Source of the DNA: Deltaproteobacteria bacterium
GTDB lineage: Bacteria > Desulfobacterota > Binatia > UBA9968
NCBI GenBank assembly: GCA_016183145.1
Contig: JACPFE010000567.1
Span: forward strand, 1 to 6,828
Direction: 5' to 3'
Length of the DNA: 6,828 nucleotides
A model generated the notes under the pieces. It did not search any database and was not told the origin of the DNA. It worked only from the letters and a program-made list of their open reading frames with translations. Below, piece by piece: positions 1-6,594 of this stretch. Within the stretch, counting starts at the first letter, position 1. Every line of letters begins with the position of its first letter. The position numbers and the translations under genes are program-made.

Positions 1-91
1 TGGGCTCGGCCGACCATACCGGCCTTGTCCCCAAGGTCACGAGAAAGACAACCAGCCACAGTCTTACGACCAGAAATAACGATGGGTTCAT
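1..91 (-). CDS. Start of a probable secreted protein, cut by window edge
   Basis: An open frame begins with ATG at 91-89 and runs leftward off the window without a stop, giving 30 complete codons. The peptide begins MNPSLFLVVR and continues with a hydrophobic stretch (LWLVVFLVTLG, residues 11-21). A short polar segment then ends in PVWSAEP, which reads as a Sec signal peptide with likely signal peptidase I cleavage after A28 (WSA|EP). The mature protein is outside the window, so its function cannot be named; periplasmic binding proteins are one common class with such leaders. A G-rich stretch upstream (GGGGTGG, 98-104) is a possible but weak ribosome binding site. The gene lies 133 nt beyond aroQ on the same strand, so it may be an independent unit. 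The call rests on the signal-peptide pattern alone. Confidence 0.55.
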   Translation of the reverse strand, partial: MNPSLFLVVRLWLVVFLVTLGTRPVWSAEP

Positions 92-182
92 GGCGGCCAC
101 CCCAGAGGCATTCACGCTAACATGATTAGAAAGGGGTGTAAACGCAGGTGGAGGCGTCCGCCGCGGCGATGTCAATGAACTA

Positions 183-214
183 CCTCGCAGCAAGCTGCGG
201 GGAATATGACCCCG
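183..214 (-). repeat. Two overlapping inverted repeats after aroQ
   Basis: CCTCGCAGC (183-191) pairs with GCTGCGGGG (194-202) with one G-T wobble; as RNA the innermost pairs would open to give a larger loop. CGGGG (198-202) can instead pair with CCCCG (210-214) across a 7-nt loop. The two hairpins share 198-202 and cannot form together. They start 11 nt past the aroQ stop, so they may end or protect the aro transcript. No T-run follows on the minus strand, so a classical intrinsic terminator is not supported. The AGCAAGCTGCGGGG core resembles small dispersed palindromes seen in many environmental bacteria. Confidence 0.4.
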
Positions 215-224
215 AGAGATTCAC

Positions 225-662
225 TCAGAGTTGCTCCACTGCCGCCCTGAGGCCCAAAAGATAGCTCTGAACACCAAAACCGGTGATCTGACCCACCGCC
301 GCGCCGGCGATATAGGAGTGCTTGCGAAACTCCTCGCGCTTGTAAATGTTGGAGATATGCACTTCGACGGCTGGCAGTCCCGCCGCGGTGATGGCATCTC
401 TTAGCGCCACGCTGGAGTGGGTATAGGCCGCCGGGTTGATGATAATCGCGCTATAACGCCTCGGCGCTTGTTGAATCCAGGTGACCAACTCCCCTTCGCT
501 GTTCGATTGGCGGCAGTCAACCTCCACGCCGAGTTCCTTGGCCAGGGCTTGGACCTTTTTGTTGATCTGCTCCAAGGTCAGCCGCCCGTAGATATCCGGT
601 TGCCGTTTGCCAAGCAGGTTTAGATTCGGTCCGTTGAGCACGAGAATTTTCTTTTTCGCCAT
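225..662 (-). CDS. aroQ: Type II 3-dehydroquinate dehydratase
   Basis: This cytoplasmic enzyme (EC 4.2.1.10) dehydrates 3-dehydroquinate to 3-dehydroshikimate, the third step of the shikimate pathway. The 145-residue length is normal for the small dodecameric type II family. Visible family motifs are NGPNLNLLGKRQP at 10-22, with catalytic R20 and the lid tyrosine Y25 (DIYG). RQSNSEGEL lies at 51-59, N76 with THSSVALRDA at 81-90, catalytic H102 in EVHISN, and R113 in REEFRKHSY. All expected active-site residues are present, so it should be active. The ATG at 662-660 is preceded by TAGGAA with AGGA at 673-670, 7 nt away. It is the last gene of the aroC-aroK-aroB-aroQ run, 38 nt after aroB. Type II enzymes are unrelated to the type I AroD Schiff-base enzymes; nothing here suggests type I. 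Confidence 0.97.
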   Translation of the reverse strand: MAKKKILVLNGPNLNLLGKRQPDIYGRLTLEQINKKVQALAKELGVEVDCRQSNSEGELVTWIQQAPRRYSAIIINPAAYTHSSVALRDAITAAGLPAVEVHISNIYKREEFRKHSYIAGAAVGQITGFGVQSYLLGLRAAVEQL

Positions 663-700
663 GACTGATTCCTACCGATCGCCAAATAGGCAACTCTGCG

Positions 701-1777
701 CTACGCCCCGAGGGCGCCAAGAATCTCTCCCGGCGTAAGCCAATGAAAGCGGGTCTTACCGATACCCGCGCATATGACAAACTTGATCTTTCCGCCCCCC
801 GATTTCTTGTCCACTTCCATGCTCTGAATCAAGTCCTGCATGCGCACATCCGACGGGATACCCACCGGCAGCCCGGCTTTCTCCACGAGCTTGCGGACGC
901 GAGCGAAATCTTTTTCGTCGCAAAAGCCTTGCTGCATCGAGATCGCCGCAGCTTTTACCATCCCGACTCCCACCGCTTCGCCATGAAGGAAGCCGGTATA
1001 GCCGGTGACCGCTTCCAAGGCATGGCCAACGGTATGTCCGAAGTTGAGCACAGCCCGGTACTCCTCCTCGCGCTCGTCTTTTTCGACCACCCTGGCCTTG
1101 ATCGCGCAGGAGGTCGCGATGATTCGAGCCAAAAGTTCGCGGTCCAGACCGATGATTTTTTGCATTTCTTTTTCCAGCAGACCGAACAGGGCCGGATCAT
1201 CGATGATCCCGTACTTGATCACTTCGGCGAGACCGGCAACCAGCTCCCGGCGCGGCAGAGTATTGAGCACCGCGATGTCGATCAGCACCAATTTGGGCTG
1301 ATAAAACGCGCCGATCAGATTTTTGCCCTCGTGATGATTGACCCCGGTTTTGCCGCCGACGCTTGAGTCCACCTGGGCGAGCAAGGTCGTCGGCACCTGG
1401 ACATAGGGAACGCCGCGCAGATAGGTCGCCGCGGCAAAGCCCGCCAGATCACCGATGACGCCGCCGCCGAGCGCCAGGATGCTGGACTTGCGCTCGAAGC
1501 GCTCGCCGATCAGCCGGTCATAAATCACCGAGAGCGATTTGAGATCCTTGTGTTCTTCCCCCTCCGGCAGCAAGATCGGCGTCACTGCAAACCCCGAGCG
1601 GGTCAAAACCTCATGGAGCGGGTCGAGGTAGAGTTGCGCAACCGTAGGATTGGTGACCACCGCCACCTTACCGCGCAAGCCGGCCTGCTGGAGGAACTCT
1701 CCGGCGAGCGAGAGAATCCCCTCGCCGATGTGAATCGGGTAGGAACGCTCGCCAAGATCGACTCTCAACGTCTCCAT
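701..1777 (-). CDS. aroB: 3-Dehydroquinate synthase
   Basis: AroB (EC 4.2.3.4) converts DAHP to 3-dehydroquinate using NAD+ and a divalent metal, the second shikimate step, in the cytoplasm. From the chosen start the protein has 358 residues, close to the usual 360. The NAD-binding half shows GGGVIGDLAGFAA at 104-116 and DSSVGGKTGVN at 137-147, including active-site K143. The metal ligands are E185 (GLAEVIKYG), H248 (LNFGHTVGHALE) and H265 (FLHGEAVG). Late substrate-contact lysines lie in EVDKKSGGGK (321-330). I place the start at METLRVDLG (1777): it leaves 4 nt after the aroK stop and has GAGGG at 1792-1788 as a possible ribosome site. An in-frame start at 1822 would add 15 residues unlike the family and overlap aroK. 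The stop is TAG. No damage is seen. Confidence 0.97.
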   Translation of the reverse strand: METLRVDLGERSYPIHIGEGILSLAGEFLQQAGLRGKVAVVTNPTVAQLYLDPLHEVLTRSGFAVTPILLPEGEEHKDLKSLSVIYDRLIGERFERKSSILALGGGVIGDLAGFAAATYLRGVPYVQVPTTLLAQVDSSVGGKTGVNHHEGKNLIGAFYQPKLVLIDIAVLNTLPRRELVAGLAEVIKYGIIDDPALFGLLEKEMQKIIGLDRELLARIIATSCAIKARVVEKDEREEEYRAVLNFGHTVGHALEAVTGYTGFLHGEAVGVGMVKAAAISMQQGFCDEKDFARVRKLVEKAGLPVGIPSDVRMQDLIQSMEVDKKSGGGKIKFVICAGIGKTRFHWLTPGEILGALGA

Positions 1778-1781
1778 GATC

Positions 1782-2306
1782 TCACTGCCCTCGGCTCGCC
1801 AGCCCGACGATCTTCTCGACAATTTCCTCGACGGTCAAGTCGCTGGTGTCGATGGCAGCATGGGCCTGGGCATAGTTCTTCTCCCGCTGCTTTAGTAATT
1901 CCTCGATCCGCTCTCGGCGATCGCCGCCCTTTAAAAGCGGGCGCCTCGCGCCGGTCCCGGCGCGCTTGAGCAGCACCTCGGCCGACGCCGTGAGGCAAAT
2001 GAGCAGACTCTTCTCACGCAATAATCTGATATTGTCTTCGTCCATGACCACGCCGCCGCCGGTAGCGATGACCTGGTTCTCTTGTTCGAGCACCTGGGCA
2101 AGCTTTTGCTTTTCCGAACGGCGAAAATAGGCTTCTCCCTTGCGGCTGAAGATATCTTTTACTTTCATTTGCTCGGATTTTTCGATTACCCGATCCAGGT
2201 CGACGAAGCGCCGCTCAAGTCTTTTCGCCAGCGCCCGCCCCACGGCGCTTTTGCCCACCGCCATGAAGCCGGTAAGCGCGATATTTCGCTTTGGAATAGC
2301 TGGCAA
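1782..2306 (-). CDS. aroK: Shikimate kinase (TTG start)
   Basis: AroK (EC 2.7.1.71) phosphorylates shikimate at the 3-hydroxyl with ATP. No ATG lies near the expected N-terminus; the best start is TTG at 2306-2304, reading (M)PAIPKRNIALTGF and giving 174 residues, a normal length. The P-loop is GFMAVGKS (13-20, K19), the shikimate/Mg site DLD is at 36-38, R62 sits in EAYFRRSE, and the GGG shikimate-binding turn is at 83-85. The lid carries GARRPLL and a later arginine-containing LLKQREKNY. The TTG lies 4 nt past the aroC stop and has no clear Shine-Dalgarno sequence, which suggests translation coupled to aroC. The open frame extends upstream to 2510, but that part overlaps aroC and its sequence is not kinase-like. 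The next ATG (M15) would break the P-loop strand. Confidence 0.94.
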   Translation of the reverse strand: MPAIPKRNIALTGFMAVGKSAVGRALAKRLERRFVDLDRVIEKSEQMKVKDIFSRKGEAYFRRSEKQKLAQVLEQENQVIATGGGVVMDEDNIRLLREKSLLICLTASAEVLLKRAGTGARRPLLKGGDRRERIEELLKQREKNYAQAHAAIDTSDLTVEEIVEKIVGLASRGQ

Positions 2307-2310
2307 CGGA

Positions 2311-3507
2311 TTAGTAATTCTTGATCTGCTCCAGGTAGCTCTCGTAGTTGCGAGTGATTTCGCGCAGCGAATCGCCGCCGAATTTTTCCAAAAAGGCATT
2401 GGCAAGCTCAAAGGCAACCACGGATTCGCCAACGACAGCCGCGGCCGGCGCGGCGCAGACATCGGAGCGTTCAACCGAGGCGTCGGCCGCTTGCTTGGTG
2501 CGCAGGTCAACCGATTGCAACGGGCTCATCAGAGTCGAAATCGGCTTCATGGCGACCCGAACGACCAGTGGCGCGCCGTTGGTCATGCCGCCCTCGGTGC
2601 CGCCGGAATTGTTGCTGCCGCGGTAAAACCCCGTCGGCACGATGCGCGGAGTGCCTTCCGTAACCATCTTGCTTGGGTCGAAAAAGATTTCGTCATGGAC
2701 CTGCGAACCGCGCCGCCGCGCCATTTCAAAGCCGAGGCCGATCTCCACCCCTTTGATCGCCTGAATGCTCATCAGCGCCTGCGCCAAGCGGCCGTCGAGC
2801 TTGCGGTCCCATTGCGTATGGGTGCCCAGCCCGGGCGGCAATCCCAAGGTCACAACCTCAAAGATCCCGCCCAGCGTATTGCCCTGTTTCTTGCACTCCT
2901 CGATCAAAGCGATCATCTTTTCTTCCGCCTCGGGATCGGCGGTGCGCACGGGCGAATCTTCGGCGCGGGCGTAGGTTTCCTCGTAGGAAAGACCGTCCAA
3001 ATTGGCCGGGACATTGCCGATGGAGCGAATGTAACCCATGACCCGGATGCCGAAAGGCGCAAGCAGTTGCTTGGCGAAAGAACCCACCGCCGTGCGCGAC
3101 ACCGTGTCCCGGGCGCTGGCGCGCTCCAAGATATCTCGAATATCCGAGCGGCCGTATTTGAGCACGCCGGTCAAGTCCGCGTGGCCGGGACGGGGCTTGG
3201 TGACCGCGATCTTTTCGTCGCGGTCTGCCGGCGCCGCCGACATCTTTTTCGTCCAGTTTTTCCAATCGCGGTTTTCGATGCCGAGCGCTACTGGCGAGCC
3301 AAGCGTTTCCCCCCAACGAATGCCGGAACGGATCTGAACCTCGTCTTTTTCGATGAGCATGCGGCCGCCGCGACCGTAGCCCTGCTGGCGGCGCCAGAGA
3401 TCATGGTTGATTTTGGCAAAGTCGATGGGAAAGCCCGCCGGCACCCCGTCGATAATCATCGTCAGACAAGGACCATGAGACTCCCCGGCAGTAAAATAAC
3501 GCAACAT
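2311..3507 (-). CDS. aroC: Chorismate synthase
   Basis: AroC (EC 4.2.3.5) makes chorismate from EPSP by anti-1,4 elimination and needs reduced FMN. The 398 residues fit the longer bacterial subgroup (about 390). Motifs in order are the N-terminal MLRYFTAGESHG with H11, QQGYGRGGRM at 41-50, KPRPGHADLTGVLKYG at 104-119, and the signature ERASARDTVSRTAVG at 128-142. GSNNSGGTEGGMTNG follows at 297-311, then the late signature RSDVCAAPAA at 347-356. FMN and EPSP contacts therefore look intact. The ATG at 3507-3505 has TAGGAT at 3520-3515, with AGGA 8 nt from the start. The gene opens the aro run, and aroK follows after 4 nt. AroC has no flavin reductase activity visible in its sequence, so an external reductant system is inferred. 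Confidence 0.97.
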   Translation of the reverse strand: MLRYFTAGESHGPCLTMIIDGVPAGFPIDFAKINHDLWRRQQGYGRGGRMLIEKDEVQIRSGIRWGETLGSPVALGIENRDWKNWTKKMSAAPADRDEKIAVTKPRPGHADLTGVLKYGRSDIRDILERASARDTVSRTAVGSFAKQLLAPFGIRVMGYIRSIGNVPANLDGLSYEETYARAEDSPVRTADPEAEEKMIALIEECKKQGNTLGGIFEVVTLGLPPGLGTHTQWDRKLDGRLAQALMSIQAIKGVEIGLGFEMARRRGSQVHDEIFFDPSKMVTEGTPRIVPTGFYRGSNNSGGTEGGMTNGAPLVVRVAMKPISTLMSPLQSVDLRTKQAADASVERSDVCAAPAAAVVGESVVAFELANAFLEKFGGDSLREITRNYESYLEQIKNY

Positions 3508-3591
3508 CGGCAGTATCCTACATGATAATTTTCAGCACGGCTAGGGGTTTTGTTGGCCGGTCAGCCGCGACTACTGGCAAACAATATCCCC

Positions 3592-3607
3592 ATTTGTACA
3601 AATTTGT
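3592..3607. promoter_or_regulatory. Overlapping palindromes, candidate operator
   Basis: ATTTGTACAAAT (3592-3603) is a perfect 12-bp palindrome. ACAAATTTGT (3598-3607) is a perfect 10-bp palindrome overlapping it. The hexamer ATTTGT therefore occurs three times in alternating orientation (3592-3597 plus, 3598-3603 minus, 3602-3607 plus). It lies between two divergent transcription units, 85 nt before the aroC start and 126 nt before the pseudopilin start. That is a plausible place for a dimeric repressor or activator. No matching regulator is in the window and I could not place a convincing -35/-10 pair on either strand. The local A+T richness could also produce such symmetry by chance. Confidence 0.35.
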
Positions 3608-3723
3608 TACTCTTTGTCGCCTCCCCTAGACCTCCCCATTCTATCTTATTGATCTTTATGAATTTGGCAGAGTCACCCTCACATCATCCGATGGTATGAG
3701 TGTTGCTTTTTCGATCGCCGGAT

Positions 3724-3727
3724 GAGG
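3724..3727 (+). promoter_or_regulatory. Ribosome binding site of the pseudopilin gene
   Basis: GAGG lies 5 nt before the ATG at 3733. This favours the ATG over an in-frame GTG at 3700, which has no comparable purine-rich site and would lengthen the prepilin leader by 11 residues. Confidence 0.6.
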
Positions 3728-3732
3728 TTTTT

Positions 3733-4224
3733 ATGAACCCTTCGAACTCTCAGGTTCCTCCCCACGGGCAGCCAGGGGGAGCTGGTTTCTCGCTGACTGA
3801 ATTGCTGATCGCCGTGACGATCCTTGGGGCGTTGATCGCCATCGCCCTGCCGATGTTTAACAGCTACAAAGACCAACAGAATGTCTCACTAGCGATAAAT
3901 GACCTGCGGCTAATCGACAACCAGATCAAGTCCTACAAAATGAGCAACGAACAACTGCCCGATGCGCTGACCCAAGTGCCGCAGGGCGACCGCAAGGATC
4001 CCTGGGGGCGCCTGTATGAATACCTAAAAATCGAAGGGGATGAAAAAGCGACCAAGGGCATGGTGCGCCGAGACAAGTCTACCAACCCGATCAACACGGA
4101 TTTCGACCTGTACAGTAAGGGGGTTGACGGTGATACCAGCACTCAACTCAACTCGAAAACCGGCCAGGACGACGTCGTGCGCGCCAATGACGGACAGTAT
4201 TTTGGCCTAGCCTCAAAGTATTAA
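3733..4224 (+). CDS. GspG-like type II secretion pseudopilin
   Basis: The protein has 163 residues and a class III (type IV prepilin) leader. Cleavage is expected between G18 and F19, followed by FSLTELLIAVTILGALIAIALP with the conserved Glu at +5 (E23) and a single hydrophobic helix. After cleavage by a prepilin peptidase about 145 residues remain. The C-terminal half has KDPWGRLYEY (88-97) and FDLYSKGVDGD (124-134), then QDDVVRANDGQYFG. This is the arrangement of GspG-type major pseudopilins, where the last loop binds calcium. A charged segment at 101-120 looks longer than in compact GspG proteins. Unusually, the 18-residue leader has no Lys or Arg. No other secretion or pilus gene is nearby, so it would depend on machinery elsewhere. 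The kinase gene follows after 14 nt. GspG-like is the best fit; a minor pilin or a pilin-like sensor partner remains possible. Confidence 0.85.
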   Translation: MNPSNSQVPPHGQPGGAGFSLTELLIAVTILGALIAIALPMFNSYKDQQNVSLAINDLRLIDNQIKSYKMSNEQLPDALTQVPQGDRKDPWGRLYEYLKIEGDEKATKGMVRRDKSTNPINTDFDLYSKGVDGDTSTQLNSKTGQDDVVRANDGQYFGLASKY

Positions 4225-4238
4225 GCGAGATTTCCCGG

Positions 4239-6458
4239 ATGAAACTTGCCCTGAGCTCGCTTCGGAGCAAAGTGGCGCGGCGCGTTCTCGCCGTGTTCCT
4301 GCTTTGCGCTCTCCTGCCCTTTAGCGGCCTCGTCCTGGTGGCTTACTACCAGGTGGCCGGTTTCTTCGAGGCCAGGAACCAAAACCAACTGCGCGACCTG
4401 GCCAAGCTGTTCGGCTTGGATGTCCACGAAAAATTAACCTTGCTGACCGGGAGCTTGCAAATTCTCGCATCCGCGGTCAAAGCCACCGGGAATTTACCGG
4501 AATACGAATCATTGGATCACATGACGGGCGGTCACAAAGACCGGTGGAGTGGATTATTTTTTTTGGAAGCGAGCGTCGATCCGGCCAAGAGCGGCGCGGC
4601 CATTCTCACCGCCGAGGTCGACAATTCTTATGTCTGGGGCTTCAAAGATTCGCGGCTGCTGCCTTCGCACATCGAGCCTTGCGTTGTCGATGTCACGGGA
4701 GTGACCTTGATGTGTTCCGCCGCTCATTTTCACAGCTTGCCCCAGGAGCTGAAAAAAAACTTCGCCGAGTCGGGAATCGGCAGCTTCGATTGGACGGCGA
4801 ACGGCCAAAACTATCTGGTGAGCTACTGGACCGTGCCGATGAAGTTCGAGTTTCAGCTTCCCGGTTGGGTGATCGTCCTGCGGACTTCCAAGGAAGGCGC
4901 CTTTGCCTCGGTCAAGGATTTACAAACATTCTTCATTCTCAGCATCGTGGTATCCGTCGGTCTATCCGTTCTCTTGGCCATTTTCCAAATTCGCAAGCGG
5001 CTCGTGCCCGTCGAGAAGTTACAGGAAGGCACGCAACGGATCGGCCAAAATGATTTCGGCTTTAAGGTGCAGATCCGTAGCAATGATGAGTTCGAAGAGC
5101 TCGCGAATTCGGTGAATACCATGGCCGAACAGTTGGGACGCCAGTTCCATACGTTACAGACAAAAGCCGAAATCGACCGGGCCGTCCTGTCGTTATTGAA
5201 CACGGAACAAATCGTCCAAACCATCTTGACTCGGTTCAGCGCGGTCTTTCCCTGCGATTGCGCCGGCGTCACACTCTTCGCGCCCGATCCAGGAGAGCCA
5301 GACCAACACTATTTTTTGAGCCGCGATCCGGCCGGCGCGGAAGGCGGACGCCAGAGCCCGCCGCAACCACCCTTAAGCCCACCGCGCGACGGTGATTTCA
5401 GGAACGGGAATCACGGCCATCGGTCATCACGCGCCGTCACCGGGCGGGAAAGGGACCCCATCGCCCGACTGGCGGCCCAGGCCGCCGCCCCGCTTACGCT
5501 CAGCGCGAGCGACGCTGCGGTCGCCCAGTCTGAGTTTGCCGAGAACCTCGGAGCGCATTCAGTGATGGCTGCCCCTCTGGTTGTAAGAGGCGAGAAGCTT
5601 GGAGTGCTTACTTTCTACTCGAGAGAACCGGACAGGTTCGGCGCTCAGGAGCTGGATTTTCTGCGCGGTCTTACCGACCAGGCCGCCATCGCGGTCTATA
5701 ATTCACAGCTCTTCGAACGCACGCAGCGCCAAGCCGTGGAACTTAAAAAGGCCAACCAGGCCAAGGACGAATTTCTTGGGGTCATGTCCCACGAGCTAAG
5801 GACACCGCTTAACGTGACCCTGGGCTATCTCCGTATGCTTCAGGAAGGAATATTGGGAGAGGTCAGCGAGGAGCAAGCTCGGGCGATTGGCACAGCGTTC
5901 AAGAACGCCGGCGAACTCCACGCTATGATTGAAAGCATCATGCAGGTAACCAAGCTCGAAGCCGGCGCGGTCGTAGTCGACAAAGGTCCTAACGATCCGG
6001 TTGATTTTCTCGACGAGCTCAAATCCCGCTACGGGTATCCCTTGGGCAAAGATATTACTTTGTCATGGCAGTATCCGGCGGACTTGCCGACAATCGTCAC
6101 CGACCGCGCCAAGCTGACGACGATCCTGCAAAATCTGCTCGGCAACGCCATCAAGTTTACCGATCGCGGCGCGGTGTCGCTTTCGGCCCGCTTCGTTGCC
6201 GAGCTGGGATCCATAGAGTTCACGGTAGCGGACACCGGCATCGGCATTGCCAAGGAATCCCAAGCCGTAATCTTCGAAATGTTTCGCCAGCTCGATAGCT
6301 CGAACACTCGGGGACACGAAGGCATCGGCTTGGGGCTTTACATCGTCAAGAAATTGGCCGACCTGATCGGCGCTAAAATCAGCCTGGAAAGTGACGCGGG
6401 ACAAGGCGCAACGTTCACGGTTACCCTGCCGGTCGGCAACGGCGGCGCAACCCTCTGA
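4239..6458 (+). CDS. Membrane sensor histidine kinase (HAMP-GAF-HisKA-HATPase)
   Basis: This 739-residue inner-membrane kinase has TM1 at about 16-37 and a periplasmic sensor region at about 41-226. TM2 lies at about 229-250, HAMP at about 250-303 and GAF at about 313-492. A short coiled linker leads to HisKA with the H-box SHELRTPLN (517-525; phospho-acceptor H518). HATPase_c shows the N-box QNLLGNAIKFT (631-641), G1 DTGIGI (665-670), F-box IFEMFRQLD (678-686) and G2 EGIGLGLYIVKK (694-705), so catalysis looks intact. The periplasmic part (PCVVDVTGVTLMCS, two cysteines at 148 and 159) resembles Cache-type folds, but I cannot assign it firmly. Residues 365-410 interrupt the GAF domain with a Pro/Gly/Arg-rich stretch. 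There is no receiver domain and no response regulator nearby. It probably shares a transcript with the upstream pseudopilin, since only a weak ribosome site (GCGAGA, 4225-4230) lies in the 14-nt gap. Confidence 0.95.
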   Translation: MKLALSSLRSKVARRVLAVFLLCALLPFSGLVLVAYYQVAGFFEARNQNQLRDLAKLFGLDVHEKLTLLTGSLQILASAVKATGNLPEYESLDHMTGGHKDRWSGLFFLEASVDPAKSGAAILTAEVDNSYVWGFKDSRLLPSHIEPCVVDVTGVTLMCSAAHFHSLPQELKKNFAESGIGSFDWTANGQNYLVSYWTVPMKFEFQLPGWVIVLRTSKEGAFASVKDLQTFFILSIVVSVGLSVLLAIFQIRKRLVPVEKLQEGTQRIGQNDFGFKVQIRSNDEFEELANSVNTMAEQLGRQFHTLQTKAEIDRAVLSLLNTEQIVQTILTRFSAVFPCDCAGVTLFAPDPGEPDQHYFLSRDPAGAEGGRQSPPQPPLSPPRDGDFRNGNHGHRSSRAVTGRERDPIARLAAQAAAPLTLSASDAAVAQSEFAENLGAHSVMAAPLVVRGEKLGVLTFYSREPDRFGAQELDFLRGLTDQAAIAVYNSQLFERTQRQAVELKKANQAKDEFLGVMSHELRTPLNVTLGYLRMLQEGILGEVSEEQARAIGTAFKNAGELHAMIESIMQVTKLEAGAVVVDKGPNDPVDFLDELKSRYGYPLGKDITLSWQYPADLPTIVTDRAKLTTILQNLLGNAIKFTDRGAVSLSARFVAELGSIEFTVADTGIGIAKESQAVIFEMFRQLDSSNTRGHEGIGLGLYIVKKLADLIGAKISLESDAGQGATFTVTLPVGNGGATL

Positions 6459-6485
6459 CGGGCAGCGGTTAAAAATTAAACAACT

Positions 6486-6532
6486 CTCGGCTGTAAGCCG
6501 AGGGATTTAAAACATGTCGGCTTGAAGCCGAC
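6486..6532. repeat. Twin short hairpins after the kinase gene
   Basis: CTCGGCT-GTA-AGCCGAG (6486-6502) and GTCGGCT-TGA-AGCCGAC (6516-6532) are two perfect 7-bp stems with 3-nt loops, 13 nt apart. They share the core TCGGCT...AGCCGA and differ in the outer pair (C-G versus G-C), so pairing is kept. They lie 27 nt after the kinase stop and could shield the 3' end of the transcript. No T-run follows on the plus strand. On the minus strand the first hairpin is followed by TTGTTTAATTTTT, so a terminator for leftward transcription is possible. Confidence 0.6.
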
Positions 6533-6549
6533 CGGAAAATGGCCCCGAC

Positions 6550-6577
6550 CGTCATTCCCGCGAAAGCGGGAATCCAG
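6550..6577 (+). repeat. 28-nt palindromic repeat, copy A1
   Basis: The unit reads CGTCATTCCCGC, loop GAAA, GCGGGAATCCAG. An 8-bp stem (6554-6561 with 6566-6573) is capped by the tetraloop GAAA. The flanks CGTC and CCAG differ, so the unit has a direction; I call this orientation forward. It is a member of the widespread class of small dispersed palindromes with ATNCCC...GGGNAT arms. Confidence 0.85.
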
Positions 6578-6594
6578 TTCTTTCGCAGTCCAGC

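Noticed and set aside
170..175. TTGACA -35 box on the minus strand before the left-edge gene
   Set aside because: No acceptable -10 element lies 15-19 nt downstream; that interval is GC-rich.
743..1366. 207-codon plus-strand open frame opposite aroB
   Set aside because: It is antisense to conserved AroB motifs, shows no family pattern and has no credible start context.
701..1822. Long version of aroB starting at 1822
   Set aside because: It adds 15 residues not found in the family and overlaps aroK, while the ATG at 1777 gives the normal length and a 4-nt gap.
1782..2510. Long version of aroK starting at 2510
   Set aside because: The extra 68 residues overlap aroC in another frame and are low-complexity Pro/Arg/Ser/Ala sequence unlike shikimate kinases. 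The family N-terminus fits TTG at 2306.
2140..3525. 461-codon plus-strand open frame opposite aroC
   Set aside because: It lies antisense to the well-supported aroC and the 5' end of aroK. The peptide is rich in Arg, His and Ala with no recognisable domain, as expected for the complement of a GC-rich gene.
3665..3679. Possible sigma-54 promoter (TGGCA) before the pseudopilin gene
   Set aside because: The -24 GG is present but the required GC at the -12 position reads CT, so the consensus fails.
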